Positions 33,150 to 43,618 of a stretch of DNA of 64,000 nt are shown piece by piece. The DNA is from Pseudomonadota bacterium. Lineage in GTDB: Bacteria > Pseudomonadota > Alphaproteobacteria > Acetobacterales > Acetobacteraceae. Position 1 is the first letter of the stretch; each line of letters starts with the position of its first letter. The stretch covers positions 248,001 through 312,000 of the forward strand of contig JAJYYH010000036.1 in assembly GCA_021801255.1 (NCBI GenBank), given 5' to 3'. A model generated the notes under the pieces. That model made no database searches. It saw only the letters and a program-made list of their open reading frames with translations, and was not told where the DNA came from. Made by a program: the position numbers and the translations under genes.

Positions 33150-34886
33150 ATGTGCGGTGTGGCGGGGATCATGATGCGGACGGGTGGGCCACCGGAGCGA
33201 GACGCGCTGGAGCGGCTCGGCGCGGCGCTCCGCCATCGCGGCCCCGATGCCAGCGGCTACCATCTCGCCGAGGATGTCGGGCTGGTGCATCGCCGGCTCT
33301 CGATCATCGATCTCACCACCGGCGATCAGCCGCTTTTCGGCCCCGCCGGGGCGGCGCTGATCGTCAATGGCGAGATCTATAACGACCTCGAACTGCGCGC
33401 CGCCATGCCGGAAGCGCCGTTTCGCACGCATTCCGATTGTGAGCCGATCCTTTTTCTCCACGCCGCCCATGGGCTCGATTTCGCCGCTCATCTGCGCGGC
33501 ATGTATGCGCTGGCGCTCCACGACCGCGCGGCCGGACGGCTGATCCTGGCGCGCGATCCCTTCGGCATCAAGCCGCTCTACTACGTCGAGGGGGCGCGGT
33601 TCTTCGCCTTCGCCTCCGAGCCGCAAGCCCTCCTCAAGGCCGGGCTTGCCGAGGCCACGATCGACCCGGCCAGGCGGGCGGAGTTGTTGCAGCTCAAATT
33701 CACCACCGGAGCGGCGACGATTTTTCCCGCCATTCGCCGTGTCCTGCCCGGCGAGACGCTGGTGGTCGAGGCTGGGCGGATCACGGCGCGGCGCCAGCTT
33801 GCAGCGCTGCCGGCACCCGGCGGGCCGGTCGCTAAGGCCGCCGATCTCGATCAAGTGCTCACCGAAAGCGTCGCGGCGCATCTCCGCTCGGACGTGCCCT
33901 ACGGGCTTTTTCTTTCCGGCGGGATCGATTCCTCGGCACTGTTGTGGCTGATGCACCGGATCAGCGGCGAGCGGGTGCGCGCCATCACCATCGGCTATGA
34001 CGGGGCGGATGCCGCCGATGAAAGCGCCGAGGCCCTCCGCATTGCCGCAGCGGTCGGCGCGAGCTGCGAGCGGATCAGCATGACCGAGGCCGATTTCTGG
34101 GCATTCGCCCCGCGCATCGCCGCCTGCCTCGACGATCCGACGACCGATGCCGCCGCCCTGCCCACCTGGCTGCTCGGCCGCGCCGCCGGCGGGCAGCTCA
34201 AGGTGACACTCTGCGGCGAGGGGGGGGATGAGATGTTCGCGGGCTACGGCCGCTATCGCCGCGCCCTCGCCCCCTGGCGCTTCATCCAGCGCCCGGCGCG
34301 CCAGAGGGGCGTGTTCGATGGTATCGCGGGGATCGATCTCGCGGGCTGGCGGGCGGGGCTGAGTGCCGCCGAGCGGGAGGCGGGAGTAGGGCGCAGCCGG
34401 TTGCAGGCGCTGCAAGCCGTGGATTGCGCCGAATGGCTGCCCAATGATCTGCTGGTCAAACTCGATCGCTGCCTGATGGCCCACGGCGTCGAGGGGCGGA
34501 CGCCGTTCGTCGATCCCAAGGTCGCGGCTTTCGCCTTTGCCCTGCCCGATGGCGCCAAGGCGGACTGGCGGCAGGGCAAGCTCGCCTTGCGACGCTGGCT
34601 CGCCGAACGCTTGCCCGAGGCGCGGCCCTTTGCCCGCAAGCGCGGCTTCAAGCCACCCGTCGGGCGCTGGATCGCCACCGCCGGCGCCCGCCTCGCCGAT
34701 CAGGTGGCGGCGAGCCCCGGCATCGCGGCGTTTGCGACGCCGCAGGCGGTGCGCGGCGTGTTCGCTACCGGCGACGGCCAGGCGGCGTGGAGTCTGTTAT
34801 TTTACGCGCTATGGCACGCCCACCATATTCTCGGCATCGACGCCGAGGGTGATGTCGCCTCGGTGCTGGCCGCAGCAACGCGTTAG
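33150..34886 (+). CDS. asnB: Glutamine-hydrolysing asparagine synthase
   Basis: This 578-residue two-domain enzyme has Cys2 (MCGVAGI) as the glutaminase nucleophile once Met is removed, with the N-terminal Ntn domain to about residue 200. The synthetase domain has the PP-loop LSGGIDSS near 260 and GEGGDEMFAGYGRY near 360. It forms Asn from Asp, ATP and Gln. The ATG at 33150 is required to expose Cys2, and GGGAGAGC precedes it. Being divergent from LPS glycosyltransferases, it could alternatively amidate a sugar or polysaccharide precursor, as some AsnB paralogues do. Confidence 0.9.
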   Translation: MCGVAGIMMRTGGPPERDALERLGAALRHRGPDASGYHLAEDVGLVHRRLSIIDLTTGDQPLFGPAGAALIVNGEIYNDLELRAAMPEAPFRTHSDCEPILFLHAAHGLDFAAHLRGMYALALHDRAAGRLILARDPFGIKPLYYVEGARFFAFASEPQALLKAGLAEATIDPARRAELLQLKFTTGAATIFPAIRRVLPGETLVVEAGRITARRQLAALPAPGGPVAKAADLDQVLTESVAAHLRSDVPYGLFLSGGIDSSALLWLMHRISGERVRAITIGYDGADAADESAEALRIAAAVGASCERISMTEADFWAFAPRIAACLDDPTTDAAALPTWLLGRAAGGQLKVTLCGEGGDEMFAGYGRYRRALAPWRFIQRPARQRGVFDGIAGIDLAGWRAGLSAAEREAGVGRSRLQALQAVDCAEWLPNDLLVKLDRCLMAHGVEGRTPFVDPKVAAFAFALPDGAKADWRQGKLALRRWLAERLPEARPFARKRGFKPPVGRWIATAGARLADQVAASPGIAAFATPQAVRGVFATGDGQAAWSLLFYALWHAHHILGIDAEGDVASVLAAATR

Positions 34887-36202
34887 GCCGGGGCGCAGCC
34901 GCGATCGTATCCGGGGCGTTCTTGCATCATTCCCGGGATGCGCGGGCCGGGCAAGGAGTCGCCCCCCGCCACCACCCCGAGGCCGCGCAGCCGTTCGATC
35001 TCTGCTTCCGAAACCCCCATCTCACGCAAAATGCTGTTGGTGTCGGCGCCGAGTTCCGGGGCGCGGCGGGGGGGGATTTTGTGCTCGCCGGCGATCTGGA
35101 AAGGGCTGCTCACCGTGAGGAACGCGCCCTCCGCCAGCGGCACCAGGGCGCCGATGGCGCGGGCTTGGCGGTCCCGCGGCGGGTCGTCCATTGTTGCCAC
35201 GATGCCAAAGGTCAGGCCGTGGCGATCGAGGGTTTCGCGCCAATGAGCGAGCGGCTGGGCAGCGAAAACGCCGTCGAGAAGGGCGATCAATGGAGCGGCG
35301 TTGGCGTGCCGCGCCGCCGTGGTGGCGAAACGCGGATCCTCGCTCAGGTGCTCCTGGCCGATGGCGCGGGCGAGGTCGGGGAATTGCCGCTCCTCGCTTA
35401 GCATCGAGAGGATGAACCAGCGCCCATCGCTGCTCTGGTAGTGATGGGTGCAGGCATTGGGCGCCTGCTCGCGCGGCGGGCGGGGATAGAATGTCGCGCC
35501 ACAGAGCGCCGCCTGGACGAAGCAGGCATTTGACCACAGCCCATTGGCGAGCAGCGAAGTCTCGACATGGCCACCCTGCCCAGTGCGTTCACGCCGCAAA
35601 AGCGCGGTGACGATCGCGGCGTAGAGCGCCATCGCCGTCGGGTGATCGCCCATGCCGGGGACCGAACGGGCGGGCGGGGTATCAGCGCTCGGGCGCACTT
35701 GGTCCATCAGCCCCGAGCGCGCCCAATAGGCAGTCGAATCGAAGCCGGTCCGCCCGGCTTCCTCGCCGATCTCGCCATAGGCGGTGAGCGAGGCATAGAT
35801 CAGCCGTGGGTTGCGCGCCGCGAGATCGGCATGCGCGATGCCAAGCCGCCCGCGCACCGGCAGCGGCATGTTGGTGATGAAGACATCGGCGCTTGCCACC
35901 AGACGATGGAGAATGGCGCGGCCCTCGGGGGATTTGAGATCAAGCGCGAGGCTCCGCTTGTGCCGGGCATCGAGCAGCCAGTTGTAATTGTGCGGGCTTG
36001 CCGGTTGGCCGGGCATGGCGGCGAGGCCGCGATAGGGGTCGCCGCCGATGGGCGGCTCGATCTTGATCACCTCGGCGCCGAAATCGGCGAGGATGGTGGC
36101 GGCCGCGGGTCCGGCGATGAAGCTCGCGCAGTCGATCACCCGGAGCCCAGCGAAAATCGGCGCCGCGGGCGCGGGGGAAACTGGGTCGCGGGGGCGCTGC
36201 AT
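34883..36202 (-). CDS. Class III CoA-transferase (CaiB/BaiF family)
   Basis: The 439-residue protein has the family start LRVIDCASFIAGPAAATILADFGAEVIKIE and the segment RTGFDSTAYWARSGL, where Asp is placed for the covalent acyl-aspartate intermediate. Formyl-CoA, succinyl-CoA and carnitine transferases share this fold, and the substrate cannot be read from sequence. Gcl elsewhere in the window would suit a role in oxalate/formyl-CoA metabolism, but this is only speculation. It converges on asnB with a 4-base overlap and lies downstream of ureG. Confidence 0.85.
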   Translation of the reverse strand: MQRPRDPVSPAPAAPIFAGLRVIDCASFIAGPAAATILADFGAEVIKIEPPIGGDPYRGLAAMPGQPASPHNYNWLLDARHKRSLALDLKSPEGRAILHRLVASADVFITNMPLPVRGRLGIAHADLAARNPRLIYASLTAYGEIGEEAGRTGFDSTAYWARSGLMDQVRPSADTPPARSVPGMGDHPTAMALYAAIVTALLRRERTGQGGHVETSLLANGLWSNACFVQAALCGATFYPRPPREQAPNACTHHYQSSDGRWFILSMLSEERQFPDLARAIGQEHLSEDPRFATTAARHANAAPLIALLDGVFAAQPLAHWRETLDRHGLTFGIVATMDDPPRDRQARAIGALVPLAEGAFLTVSSPFQIAGEHKIPPRRAPELGADTNSILREMGVSEAEIERLRGLGVVAGGDSLPGPRIPGMMQERPGYDRGCAPA

Positions 36203-36286
36203 GCGAATGATCCCTCGGGCGCGGTTTGCAATCGCTGGAGAGTGGCACGATGCGCCAGCCGACGGAAGCCGCGACGGGCTGGCGCG

Positions 36287-36910
36287 TCAGGCGCCGCCGA
36301 GCCCGCCTAGGCGTTCGACGAAGGCGGCGATCTCGGCAACCCCGCGCCCGGCGCGGATATTGGCGAAGACGAAGGGGCGCTCGCCACGCATCCGCGCCGC
36401 GTCGCGCGCCATCACCGCGAGGCTGGCGCCGACGAAGGGCGCGAGATCGGTTTTGTTGATCACCAGCAAATCGCTCCGGGTGATGCCCGGCCCGCCCTTG
36501 CGGGGAATTTTGTCACCGGCCGAGACATCGATGACATAGAGGGTGAGATCGGCGAGTTCGGGGCTGAAGGTCGCGGCGAGATTATCCCCGCCCGACTCGA
36601 TCAGGATGAGGTCGAGCGCGGGAAAGCGCGCACGCAACTCGGCCACGCCGGCGAGATTGATCGAGGCGTCCTCGCGGATCGCGGTATGCGGGCAGCCGCC
36701 GGTCTCGATCCCCATGATGCGTTCGATCGGCAGCGCGCCGGCACGGGTGAGGAACTCCGCGTCCTCCTTGGTATAAATATCGTTGGTGATCGCGGCGATT
36801 TCGAAACGGTCGCGGAAATGGCGGCAGAGCGCGTCCATCAACGCGGTCTTGCCGGTGCCGACAGGGCCGCCGATGCCAACGCGGAGCGGGCCGGTCGAGC
36901 GGGTTTTCAT
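36287..36910 (-). CDS. ureG: Urease accessory GTPase UreG
   Basis: UreG is a SIMIBI GTPase that powers nickel delivery to urease. The 207-residue protein has P-loop GPVGTGKT near residue 14, the CPH nickel-site motif in [28 protein letters not shown] and the NKTD specificity motif. It is the last gene of the urease set and overlaps ureF by four bases (ATGA). Confidence 0.97.
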   Translation of the reverse strand: MKTRSTGPLRVGIGGPVGTGKTALMDALCRHFRDRFEIAAITNDIYTKEDAEFLTRAGALPIERIMGIETGGCPHTAIREDASINLAGVAELRARFPALDLILIESGGDNLAATFSPELADLTLYVIDVSAGDKIPRKGGPGITRSDLLVINKTDLAPFVGASLAVMARDAARMRGERPFVFANIRAGRGVAEIAAFVERLGGLGGA

Positions 36911-37554
36911 GAGCGGAACAGCCTCGTGTACTGGGTTTCATGGCGCATCGCGGCGATATCGGCACGGAGGCAAGACGAACCGAGATCATCAAGCCCGGCG
37001 CTCTCGGTCGCGCCAGCTGTGGCGAGGATGGCGGGGCCGAGCGCGGCGAGCACCGCTTGCCCGGTGGACTGACCAAGCGGTACCAGACGCACCGCCGCCG
37101 AGATCAGATTGGCGATGAAGGCCTGGAGATAGGCGAGTGTTGCCGCATCCTCGGGGATGCCATGGCGGGTGGCGAGCACGCCCAAGCTGACGGGCAGCGC
37201 CACCGGCGCGCTGCCGCCCCAGGGGGCTGCGGCGGCGGCGAAGGCGGCCCCTTGCGCCAGCGTCTCGCCCCGCCGCTCGGAAGCGGGTGCCAAGGCGGCG
37301 GCGAGTTCGGCGAGTTCCGCCAAGCGTGCCGGATTTTTTCCCTCGCGATGGGCGGCGCGGAGCAGAATGGCGTCGCCGCGCGCGCTGCCCTGATCGAGCA
37401 CTGCCGTGAGCCAGGCCTCCAGGCTCGCGCCGTCGCGCACGTCACCCGCTTCCACCGCCCATTCGAGCCCGTGCGAATAGGCATAGGCACCGGTCGGGAA
37501 AGCCGGCGAAAGCCAGGCGAGCAAGTTCAGCAGCGCTGGCGGCTCAATGATCAT
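36907..37554 (-). CDS. ureF: Urease accessory protein UreF
   Basis: UreF acts with UreD and UreG in the urease activation complex. From the ATG at 37554 it has 215 residues and the family start [21 protein letters not shown]. Its C-terminus [12 protein letters not shown] is typical. Two additional in-frame ATGs (37572 and 37590) lie in an 18-base tandem repeat just upstream, within the ureE coding end, so the true start may be any of three (MIIEPP, MIPADS or MIPVDS). Confidence 0.94.
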   Translation of the reverse strand: MIIEPPALLNLLAWLSPAFPTGAYAYSHGLEWAVEAGDVRDGASLEAWLTAVLDQGSARGDAILLRAAHREGKNPARLAELAELAAALAPASERRGETLAQGAAFAAAAAPWGGSAPVALPVSLGVLATRHGIPEDAATLAYLQAFIANLISAAVRLVPLGQSTGQAVLAALGPAILATAGATESAGLDDLGSSCLRADIAAMRHETQYTRLFRS

Positions 37555-38035
37555 GGAATCCGCCGGGATCATGGAATCCACCGGGATCATGGGAATGCGG
37601 CGCCGCGCCGACATAAGCCCCGGATTCGGGATCGAACGGGGCGCGCAATTCATGAATATGCCCGCCGAGCCCGATGATCATCGCCGCGATCACATGATCG
37701 GCACGGATCCGCAAGGCGGGGCCGGCAAACTGCACCGCGAGATGCCGGTTGCCGAGATGCCAGGCGATGCGCAGCAGGATCGCGGGCGCGGCATGGATTT
37801 CGAGCAGATCCTCATCGGCGGCGATGACGCGCACCAGGCCGCCATCCGCGAGAACCAGCGCATCGCCATCGGCAAGCCGCGCGGTCTCGGCAAGATCGAG
37901 CAGAAGATCGCGCCCCGCTTCGGTCTTGAGCAGAATGCGCCGGCGATGGCGATGGTCGAAATCGAGCCGCACGGCATCGATCTCCCGAGCGCCTTCTGGC
38001 CACATCCCAGCGCGCTGCACCGCGATCGCGCGCAT
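37544..38035 (-). CDS. ureE: Urease nickel metallochaperone UreE with His-rich tail
   Basis: UreE binds nickel and hands it to UreG/UreD. The 163-residue product has the N-terminal domain, the central GNRHLAVQF motif and the dimer-interface His in LGGHIHELRAPFDPE. It ends in [18 protein letters not shown], a His-rich nickel-binding tail built from a six-residue tandem repeat HDPGGF. The ATG at 38035 is chosen from the family length; the open frame upstream crosses palindromic repeats. The 3' end overlaps ureF starts. Confidence 0.92.
   Translation of the reverse strand: MRAIAVQRAGMWPEGAREIDAVRLDFDHRHRRRILLKTEAGRDLLLDLAETARLADGDALVLADGGLVRVIAADEDLLEIHAAPAILLRIAWHLGNRHLAVQFAGPALRIRADHVIAAMIIGLGGHIHELRAPFDPESGAYVGAAPHSHDPGGFHDPGGFHDH
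37551..37598. repeat. 18-base tandem repeat at the ureE/ureF junction
   Basis: Two full units, TCATGGAATCCGCCGGGA (37551-37568) and TCATGGAATCCACCGGGA (37569-37586), are followed by a partial third. In the ureE frame they encode HDPGGF repeats; in the ureF frame each unit begins with ATG and encodes MIPxDS. Confidence 0.9.
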
Positions 38036-38057
38036 CAGCAAAATAGGCAACAAGGGA

Positions 38058-38100
38058 GGCCAGGGCTCTGCCCTGGACCCGCTGGGGCCGGAGGCCCCAG
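38058..38100. repeat. Palindromic repeats between ureC and ureE
   Basis: Two hairpins, CCAGGGCTCTGCCCTGG (38060-38076) and CTGGGGCCGGAGGCCCCAG (38082-38100), fill the 131-base gap in the urease operon. They match the right-hand end of the 10144-10330 array in inverse orientation. They may stabilise or attenuate the transcript between ureC and the accessory genes. Confidence 0.65.
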
Positions 38101-38166
38101 ACCCCATTTCGTTAACGGGACGGGTTCCAAGGGTGCCGAGCTTGGTGGAGGCATTTTTCACGGACC

Positions 38167-39873
<1,707 letters not shown>

Positions 39874-39876
39874 TTT

Positions 39877-40182
39877 CTATATCTTTCCCATGACCTCGCC
39901 CCGGAATCCCTGCACGATGCCGGCGCCGCGATAGGGGATCAGCGTTACCTCGCGCGCCTGGCCGGGCTCGAAGCGCACGGCGGTGCCGGCCGGAATGTCG
40001 AGCCGGTGGCCGCGCGCTTTCGCGCGATCGAAGCCGAGCGCGGGATTGGTTTCGGCGAAATGATAATGGCTTCCGACCTGGATCGGTCGATCGCCGGTAT
40101 TTTCCACGCGCAATGAGAGGCGCGGCACGCCGGCATTGAGTTCGATCTCGCCGGGGGCGGGGATGATCTCTCCTGGAATCAT
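39877..40182 (-). CDS. ureB: Urease beta subunit UreB
   Basis: UreB is a 101-residue structural subunit starting [16 protein letters not shown], with [20 protein letters not shown] and the end [16 protein letters not shown] typical of the family. The strong site AAGGAGGGG seven bases ahead fixes the ATG at 40182 rather than an ATG 27 codons upstream. It lies ten bases after ureA. Confidence 0.97.
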   Translation of the reverse strand: MIPGEIIPAPGEIELNAGVPRLSLRVENTGDRPIQVGSHYHFAETNPALGFDRAKARGHRLDIPAGTAVRFEPGQAREVTLIPYRGAGIVQGFRGEVMGKI

Positions 40183-40192
40183 CGGCCCCTCC

Positions 40193-40495
40193 TTAGCGGA
40201 TCGGCTCATGCACGGTAACGAGCTTGGTGCCGTCGGGGAAAGTGGCTTCCACCTGCACATCATGGATCATTTCCGCGATCCCCTCCATGACCTGATCGCG
40301 GGTCAGCACATGCGCGCCCGCTGCCATCAATTCCGCGACCGTGCGCCCGTCGCGCGCGCCCTCGACGACGAAATCGCTGATCAACGCGACCGCTTCGGGA
40401 TGGTTGAGTTTCACCCCACGCTCAAGGCGTCGACGCGCCACCATTGCCGCCATGGCGATCAGGAGCTTGTCTTTTTCGCGAGGCAGGAGGTTCAT
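40193..40495 (-). CDS. ureA: Urease gamma subunit UreA
   Basis: UreA is a 100-residue structural subunit with the family start [36 protein letters not shown] and the end [14 protein letters not shown]. Its ATG overlaps the stop of the AT-rich gene upstream (ATGA at 40492-40495), so its translation is likely coupled to that gene instead of ureD. Confidence 0.97.
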   Translation of the reverse strand: MNLLPREKDKLLIAMAAMVARRRLERGVKLNHPEAVALISDFVVEGARDGRTVAELMAAGAHVLTRDQVMEGIAEMIHDVQVEATFPDGTKLVTVHEPIR

Positions 40496-41295
40496 GTCGC
40501 AACCTCGGAGAATTTTGGGTCCGCTGGGGGATGCGTAAAAAAATAAAGTTCAAAATCATCGATGGCTGGGCTGTCAATTGATATTTCTTCCAGTTTCATT
40601 TCCGCCCAATTCGGAATTAACGACAGTATATGGTGTATTATCTCATAACACCACTGGCAGTAAACTACAGATAAATTATCTATATTATTGACAAAAGTAA
40701 ACAGACTTTCTTCGATGGTACTTTTTCCCATAATTTCTTGGAGTTTGTCCGTCGACAAAAACTGAGATAAAGTAATAAATGTATTTTCTATTGACTGATC
40801 CTGGGAAAATTTTGGCTGATAAATCAAATCATTATTAATACGATTTTCTATGAATTTTTTAATTTCTTCATCCCCAGTATTTTTATAATGATTATAGTGG
40901 AATGTTAGTTTGTCTCTAATATCTTTGCATTGCGCTGAATCGTGTTTTTTAAGAAATTCAATTTTTCTGTTTTCTATATTCTTGGGAAGACTCTCCTTCC
41001 CATATACCTTTTTGACATCAAGATTTATGATTTTATTCTTCCCCTCATGAATTTTTCCAATCAAAATTGTGCCAAGAAAAATTACGAGAGACCCTAGCGC
41101 GGGAAGATTCAATGTCGGTTCTGGGTCGGCGGACTTTCTGAAAGCAAAGGTTGATTGAATCAATAGTCGGCGCAGCCAAATCGCCTCATTAAAAAACAAC
41201 CCCAGCAACAGGAGAGCGGACAGCCGTTTGGGCGGCATGTCTTGAAGAACTTTCTTCGGTAATGTGTGTATGTTGATTATCAGTGGCTTCTTCAC
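40492..41295 (-). CDS. AT-rich gene of unknown function inside the urease operon
   Basis: This 267-residue protein is not part of any urease system I know. A GTG at 41295 starts 17 bases after the ureD stop, and its stop overlaps the ureA ATG. GC content is far below the neighbours: I count 23% in 40801-40860 and 27% in 40861-40920, against 72% in 41401-41460 of ureD. Two membrane segments (about residues 24-46 and 62-82) precede a cytoplasmic, Lys/Asn/Ile-rich helical domain. IRDKLTFHY at residues 126-134 fits the R-X5-H pattern of HEPN-type RNase/toxin folds (Arg127, His133), which is only suggestive. An in-frame ATG at 41346 lies inside ureD. It looks like a recent horizontal insertion. 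Confidence 0.75.
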   Translation of the reverse strand: MKKPLIINIHTLPKKVLQDMPPKRLSALLLLGLFFNEAIWLRRLLIQSTFAFRKSADPEPTLNLPALGSLVIFLGTILIGKIHEGKNKIINLDVKKVYGKESLPKNIENRKIEFLKKHDSAQCKDIRDKLTFHYNHYKNTGDEEIKKFIENRINNDLIYQPKFSQDQSIENTFITLSQFLSTDKLQEIMGKSTIEESLFTFVNNIDNLSVVYCQWCYEIIHHILSLIPNWAEMKLEEISIDSPAIDDFELYFFTHPPADPKFSEVAT

Positions 41296-41311
41296 GTCTG
41301 CGGATCCCTGA

Positions 41312-42193
41312 TCAGCACTGCCAAACCCGCGGCAGCATCCGACCATCGCGGAGTGCGCGCAAGCCCGCCGTGACGACCCCGCGCAGTGCCTCCGCCGTGG
41401 GCGCGAGGACGCGCGCGAGCAAAAGGTCGGGCAGAACGAGGCTTGCACCGGCTTCGGCGCCATCGAGCGCGACGCGCAGCCCCGCGAGCCGGGAGCGCGC
41501 GTCGGGGGCGGCGTAGATCATCAGCGCGGTCGCACCCGCGCCCGCCGCCGTGGCGGGGCGGGTGAGCAGCGCGTCGATCGCGCCTTCCAGCCGGGTTGCC
41601 TCGTGCAGTTGCAAGCGACCGTCGCGCGAGAGGCGGATGGTGTCACGAATGGAGCCCCGCGCCAGCCGCTCGCCCATCGCGGCGCGGCCGAACACCAGCG
41701 TCTCGACGCCGAGGAAGCGGGCATCGCCCGCGAGCGCGATCTCGCTGCGTCGGATAAAAGCGCAGCCATCGAACAGGATGCTTTCTTGCGGCAGCCATTC
41801 CAGCCGCGCGCCGGGGGCGAGGTCGATGGCAAGCGTAAGCCGCGCCGGGCCGCCGAGCGAAAGCGCGCGATAGAAGCGCTCGGCCGCCGGTGAGGCGATG
41901 ATGGCCCGCGCGCCGGCGGCGAGCGTGATGCGGCTTGCCAGGTCATCGCCGCCCGCGACCCCGCCCGAGACATTGAGCAGCACCGCCTCCAGCCAGGCGG
42001 GATCGACGGGTTTCGGAAAACGTGCCTTGAGGCAGCCTTGCTGATAGAGCGTTCCGAGCACGCTCGCCCCGCCTCGCGCGCGCAGCCCGAGCCGGAGGAC
42101 GCCCTCGGCGCGCTCGCGGCGGAGAAGCGGCGTCGCGGCTGGCTCATACCGAAAGGCGGCGGCGGACATCCGCGTGATCAAGCTCCCCGGCAC
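41312..42193 (-). CDS. ureD: Urease accessory protein UreD
   Basis: UreD (UreH) is the scaffold that docks UreF and UreG on apo-urease. The 293-residue form starts at a GTG (42193); an ATG at 42169 would give 285 residues starting MSAAAFRYEP. Family motifs LLNVSGGVAGGDDL, SPAAERFYRA and EWLPQESILFDG are present. It overlaps the urtE 3' end, which joins the transporter and enzyme genes into one unit. Downstream it is separated from ureA by the AT-rich gene. Confidence 0.94.
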   Translation of the reverse strand: MPGSLITRMSAAAFRYEPAATPLLRRERAEGVLRLGLRARGGASVLGTLYQQGCLKARFPKPVDPAWLEAVLLNVSGGVAGGDDLASRITLAAGARAIIASPAAERFYRALSLGGPARLTLAIDLAPGARLEWLPQESILFDGCAFIRRSEIALAGDARFLGVETLVFGRAAMGERLARGSIRDTIRLSRDGRLQLHEATRLEGAIDALLTRPATAAGAGATALMIYAAPDARSRLAGLRVALDGAEAGASLVLPDLLLARVLAPTAEALRGVVTAGLRALRDGRMLPRVWQC

Positions 42194-42839
42194 GGCCCGC
42201 GAGCACGATCGCGCCTCGCTCCATCACGGCGATGCTTTGCGCGAGTTCGCGGGCGAAATCGAAATACTGCTCGACCAGCAGAATGGCCATGTCGCCGCGT
42301 TCGCGCAACAGGGTGATCACCCGCCCGATATCCTTGATGATGCTGGGCTGGATGCCCTCCGTCGGCTCGTCGAGAACCAGCAGGCGCGGGCGCGTCACCA
42401 GGGCGCGGGCGATCGCCAACTGCTGCTGCTGGCCACCCGAGAGATCGCCGCCGCGCCGCCCGAGCATGGTTTTCAGCACCGGAAAGAGCGAAAAAATCTC
42501 CTCGGGAATGTGGCGTTGGCCGCGCGGCAGGACGGCAAAGCCGGTCTCCAGATTTTCCCGCACGCTGAGGAGCGGAAAAATATCGCGGCCTTGCGGCACA
42601 TAGGCGATGCCGCGCCGCGCCCGATCATAGGTGGGAAGTTTCGTGATCTCTGCCCCATCCCAGGTGATCGTCCCGCGTGTGATGGGGTGCGTTCCCATCA
42701 CCGCCCGCAAAAGGCTGGTCTTGCCGACGCCGTTCCGCCCCAAAAGACACGTCACCTCACCCATCGCCACCTGGAGCGAGACCTGCCGCAAGGCGATCGC
42801 CGCGCCGTAATAAAGGTCGATATCACGGATTTTCAGCAT
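42144..42839 (-). CDS. urtE: Urea ABC transporter ATPase UrtE
   Basis: UrtE is the second ATPase of the high-affinity urea importer. From the ATG at 42839 it has 231 residues with the start MLKIRDIDLYYGA, Walker A GRNGVGKTS, signature LSGGQQQQLA, Walker B LLVLDEPTEG and H-loop region VEQY. An ATG four codons upstream at 42851 has the better purine-rich AGAAGAA ahead of it and is an alternative. The stop overlaps ureD. Confidence 0.94.
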   Translation of the reverse strand: MLKIRDIDLYYGAAIALRQVSLQVAMGEVTCLLGRNGVGKTSLLRAVMGTHPITRGTITWDGAEITKLPTYDRARRGIAYVPQGRDIFPLLSVRENLETGFAVLPRGQRHIPEEIFSLFPVLKTMLGRRGGDLSGGQQQQLAIARALVTRPRLLVLDEPTEGIQPSIIKDIGRVITLLRERGDMAILLVEQYFDFARELAQSIAVMERGAIVLAGRAGELDHADVRRRLSV

Positions 42840-42856
42840 TTTTTCTCGCATTTCTT

Positions 42857-43618
42857 CTAGCGCCCGAGATAGACCTCGATGACCCTCGGATCGGCGCTGA
42901 CATGTTCGATACTGCCCTCGGAGAGCACCGATCCTTCGTGCAGCACCGTCACCTTGACATCGAGCGCCCGCACGAAATCCATATCGTGCTCGACCACGAC
43001 GACGCTTTTGGTGCGATTGATCTCGCGCAAAAGCCGCGCCGTCTCGGCGGTCTCGGCATCGGTCATGCCGGCGACGGGTTCGTCGATGAGCAGGAGATCG
43101 GGCTCCTGGGCGAGCAGCATGCCAATTTCCAGCCATTGCTTCTGGCCGTGCGAGAGATCGCCGGCGCGCCTGTAGCGATGTTCGGCAAGGCGGATGATCG
43201 CCAAAAGTTCGTCGATGCGCGCGCGCTCGGCGCGGGTTTCGCGGGCAAACAGGGCGTGATGCGGCGCACGGTTGCCGGCGAGCGCGAGCAGCAGATTGTC
43301 ATGGACGGTGTGGGGTTCAAATACCGTCGGCTTCTGGAATTTCCGCCCAATGCCGAGCGCCGCGATCGCCGGCTCATCGAGGCGGGTGAGGTCGGTATCG
43401 GCACGAAAGATCACATCCCCCGCATCCGGGCGGGTCTTGCCGGTGATGACATCCATCATCGTCGTCTTGCCAGCCCCGTTCGGGCCGATCACCGCGCGCA
43501 TCTCGCCGGGCGCCAACACCAGGGAAAGATTGTTGAGCGCGCGGAAGCCATCGAAACTCACGCTGACACCGCTGAGATAGAGGAGCGTGTCCGAGATGCC
43601 ACCGATCGCGCCACTCAT
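42857..43618 (-). CDS. urtD: Urea ABC transporter ATPase UrtD
   Basis: This 253-residue ATPase of the branched-chain-amino-acid/urea class has Walker A GPNGAGKTT, the LSHGQKQWLEIGMLL signature and Walker B LLLIDEPVAGMTD. It pairs with UrtE to energise urea import. It overlaps urtC by four bases. The family resembles LivG; the assignment to urea rests on the operon with urtA and urease. Confidence 0.95.
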   Translation of the reverse strand: MSGAIGGISDTLLYLSGVSVSFDGFRALNNLSLVLAPGEMRAVIGPNGAGKTTMMDVITGKTRPDAGDVIFRADTDLTRLDEPAIAALGIGRKFQKPTVFEPHTVHDNLLLALAGNRAPHHALFARETRAERARIDELLAIIRLAEHRYRRAGDLSHGQKQWLEIGMLLAQEPDLLLIDEPVAGMTDAETAETARLLREINRTKSVVVVEHDMDFVRALDVKVTVLHEGSVLSEGSIEHVSADPRVIEVYLGR

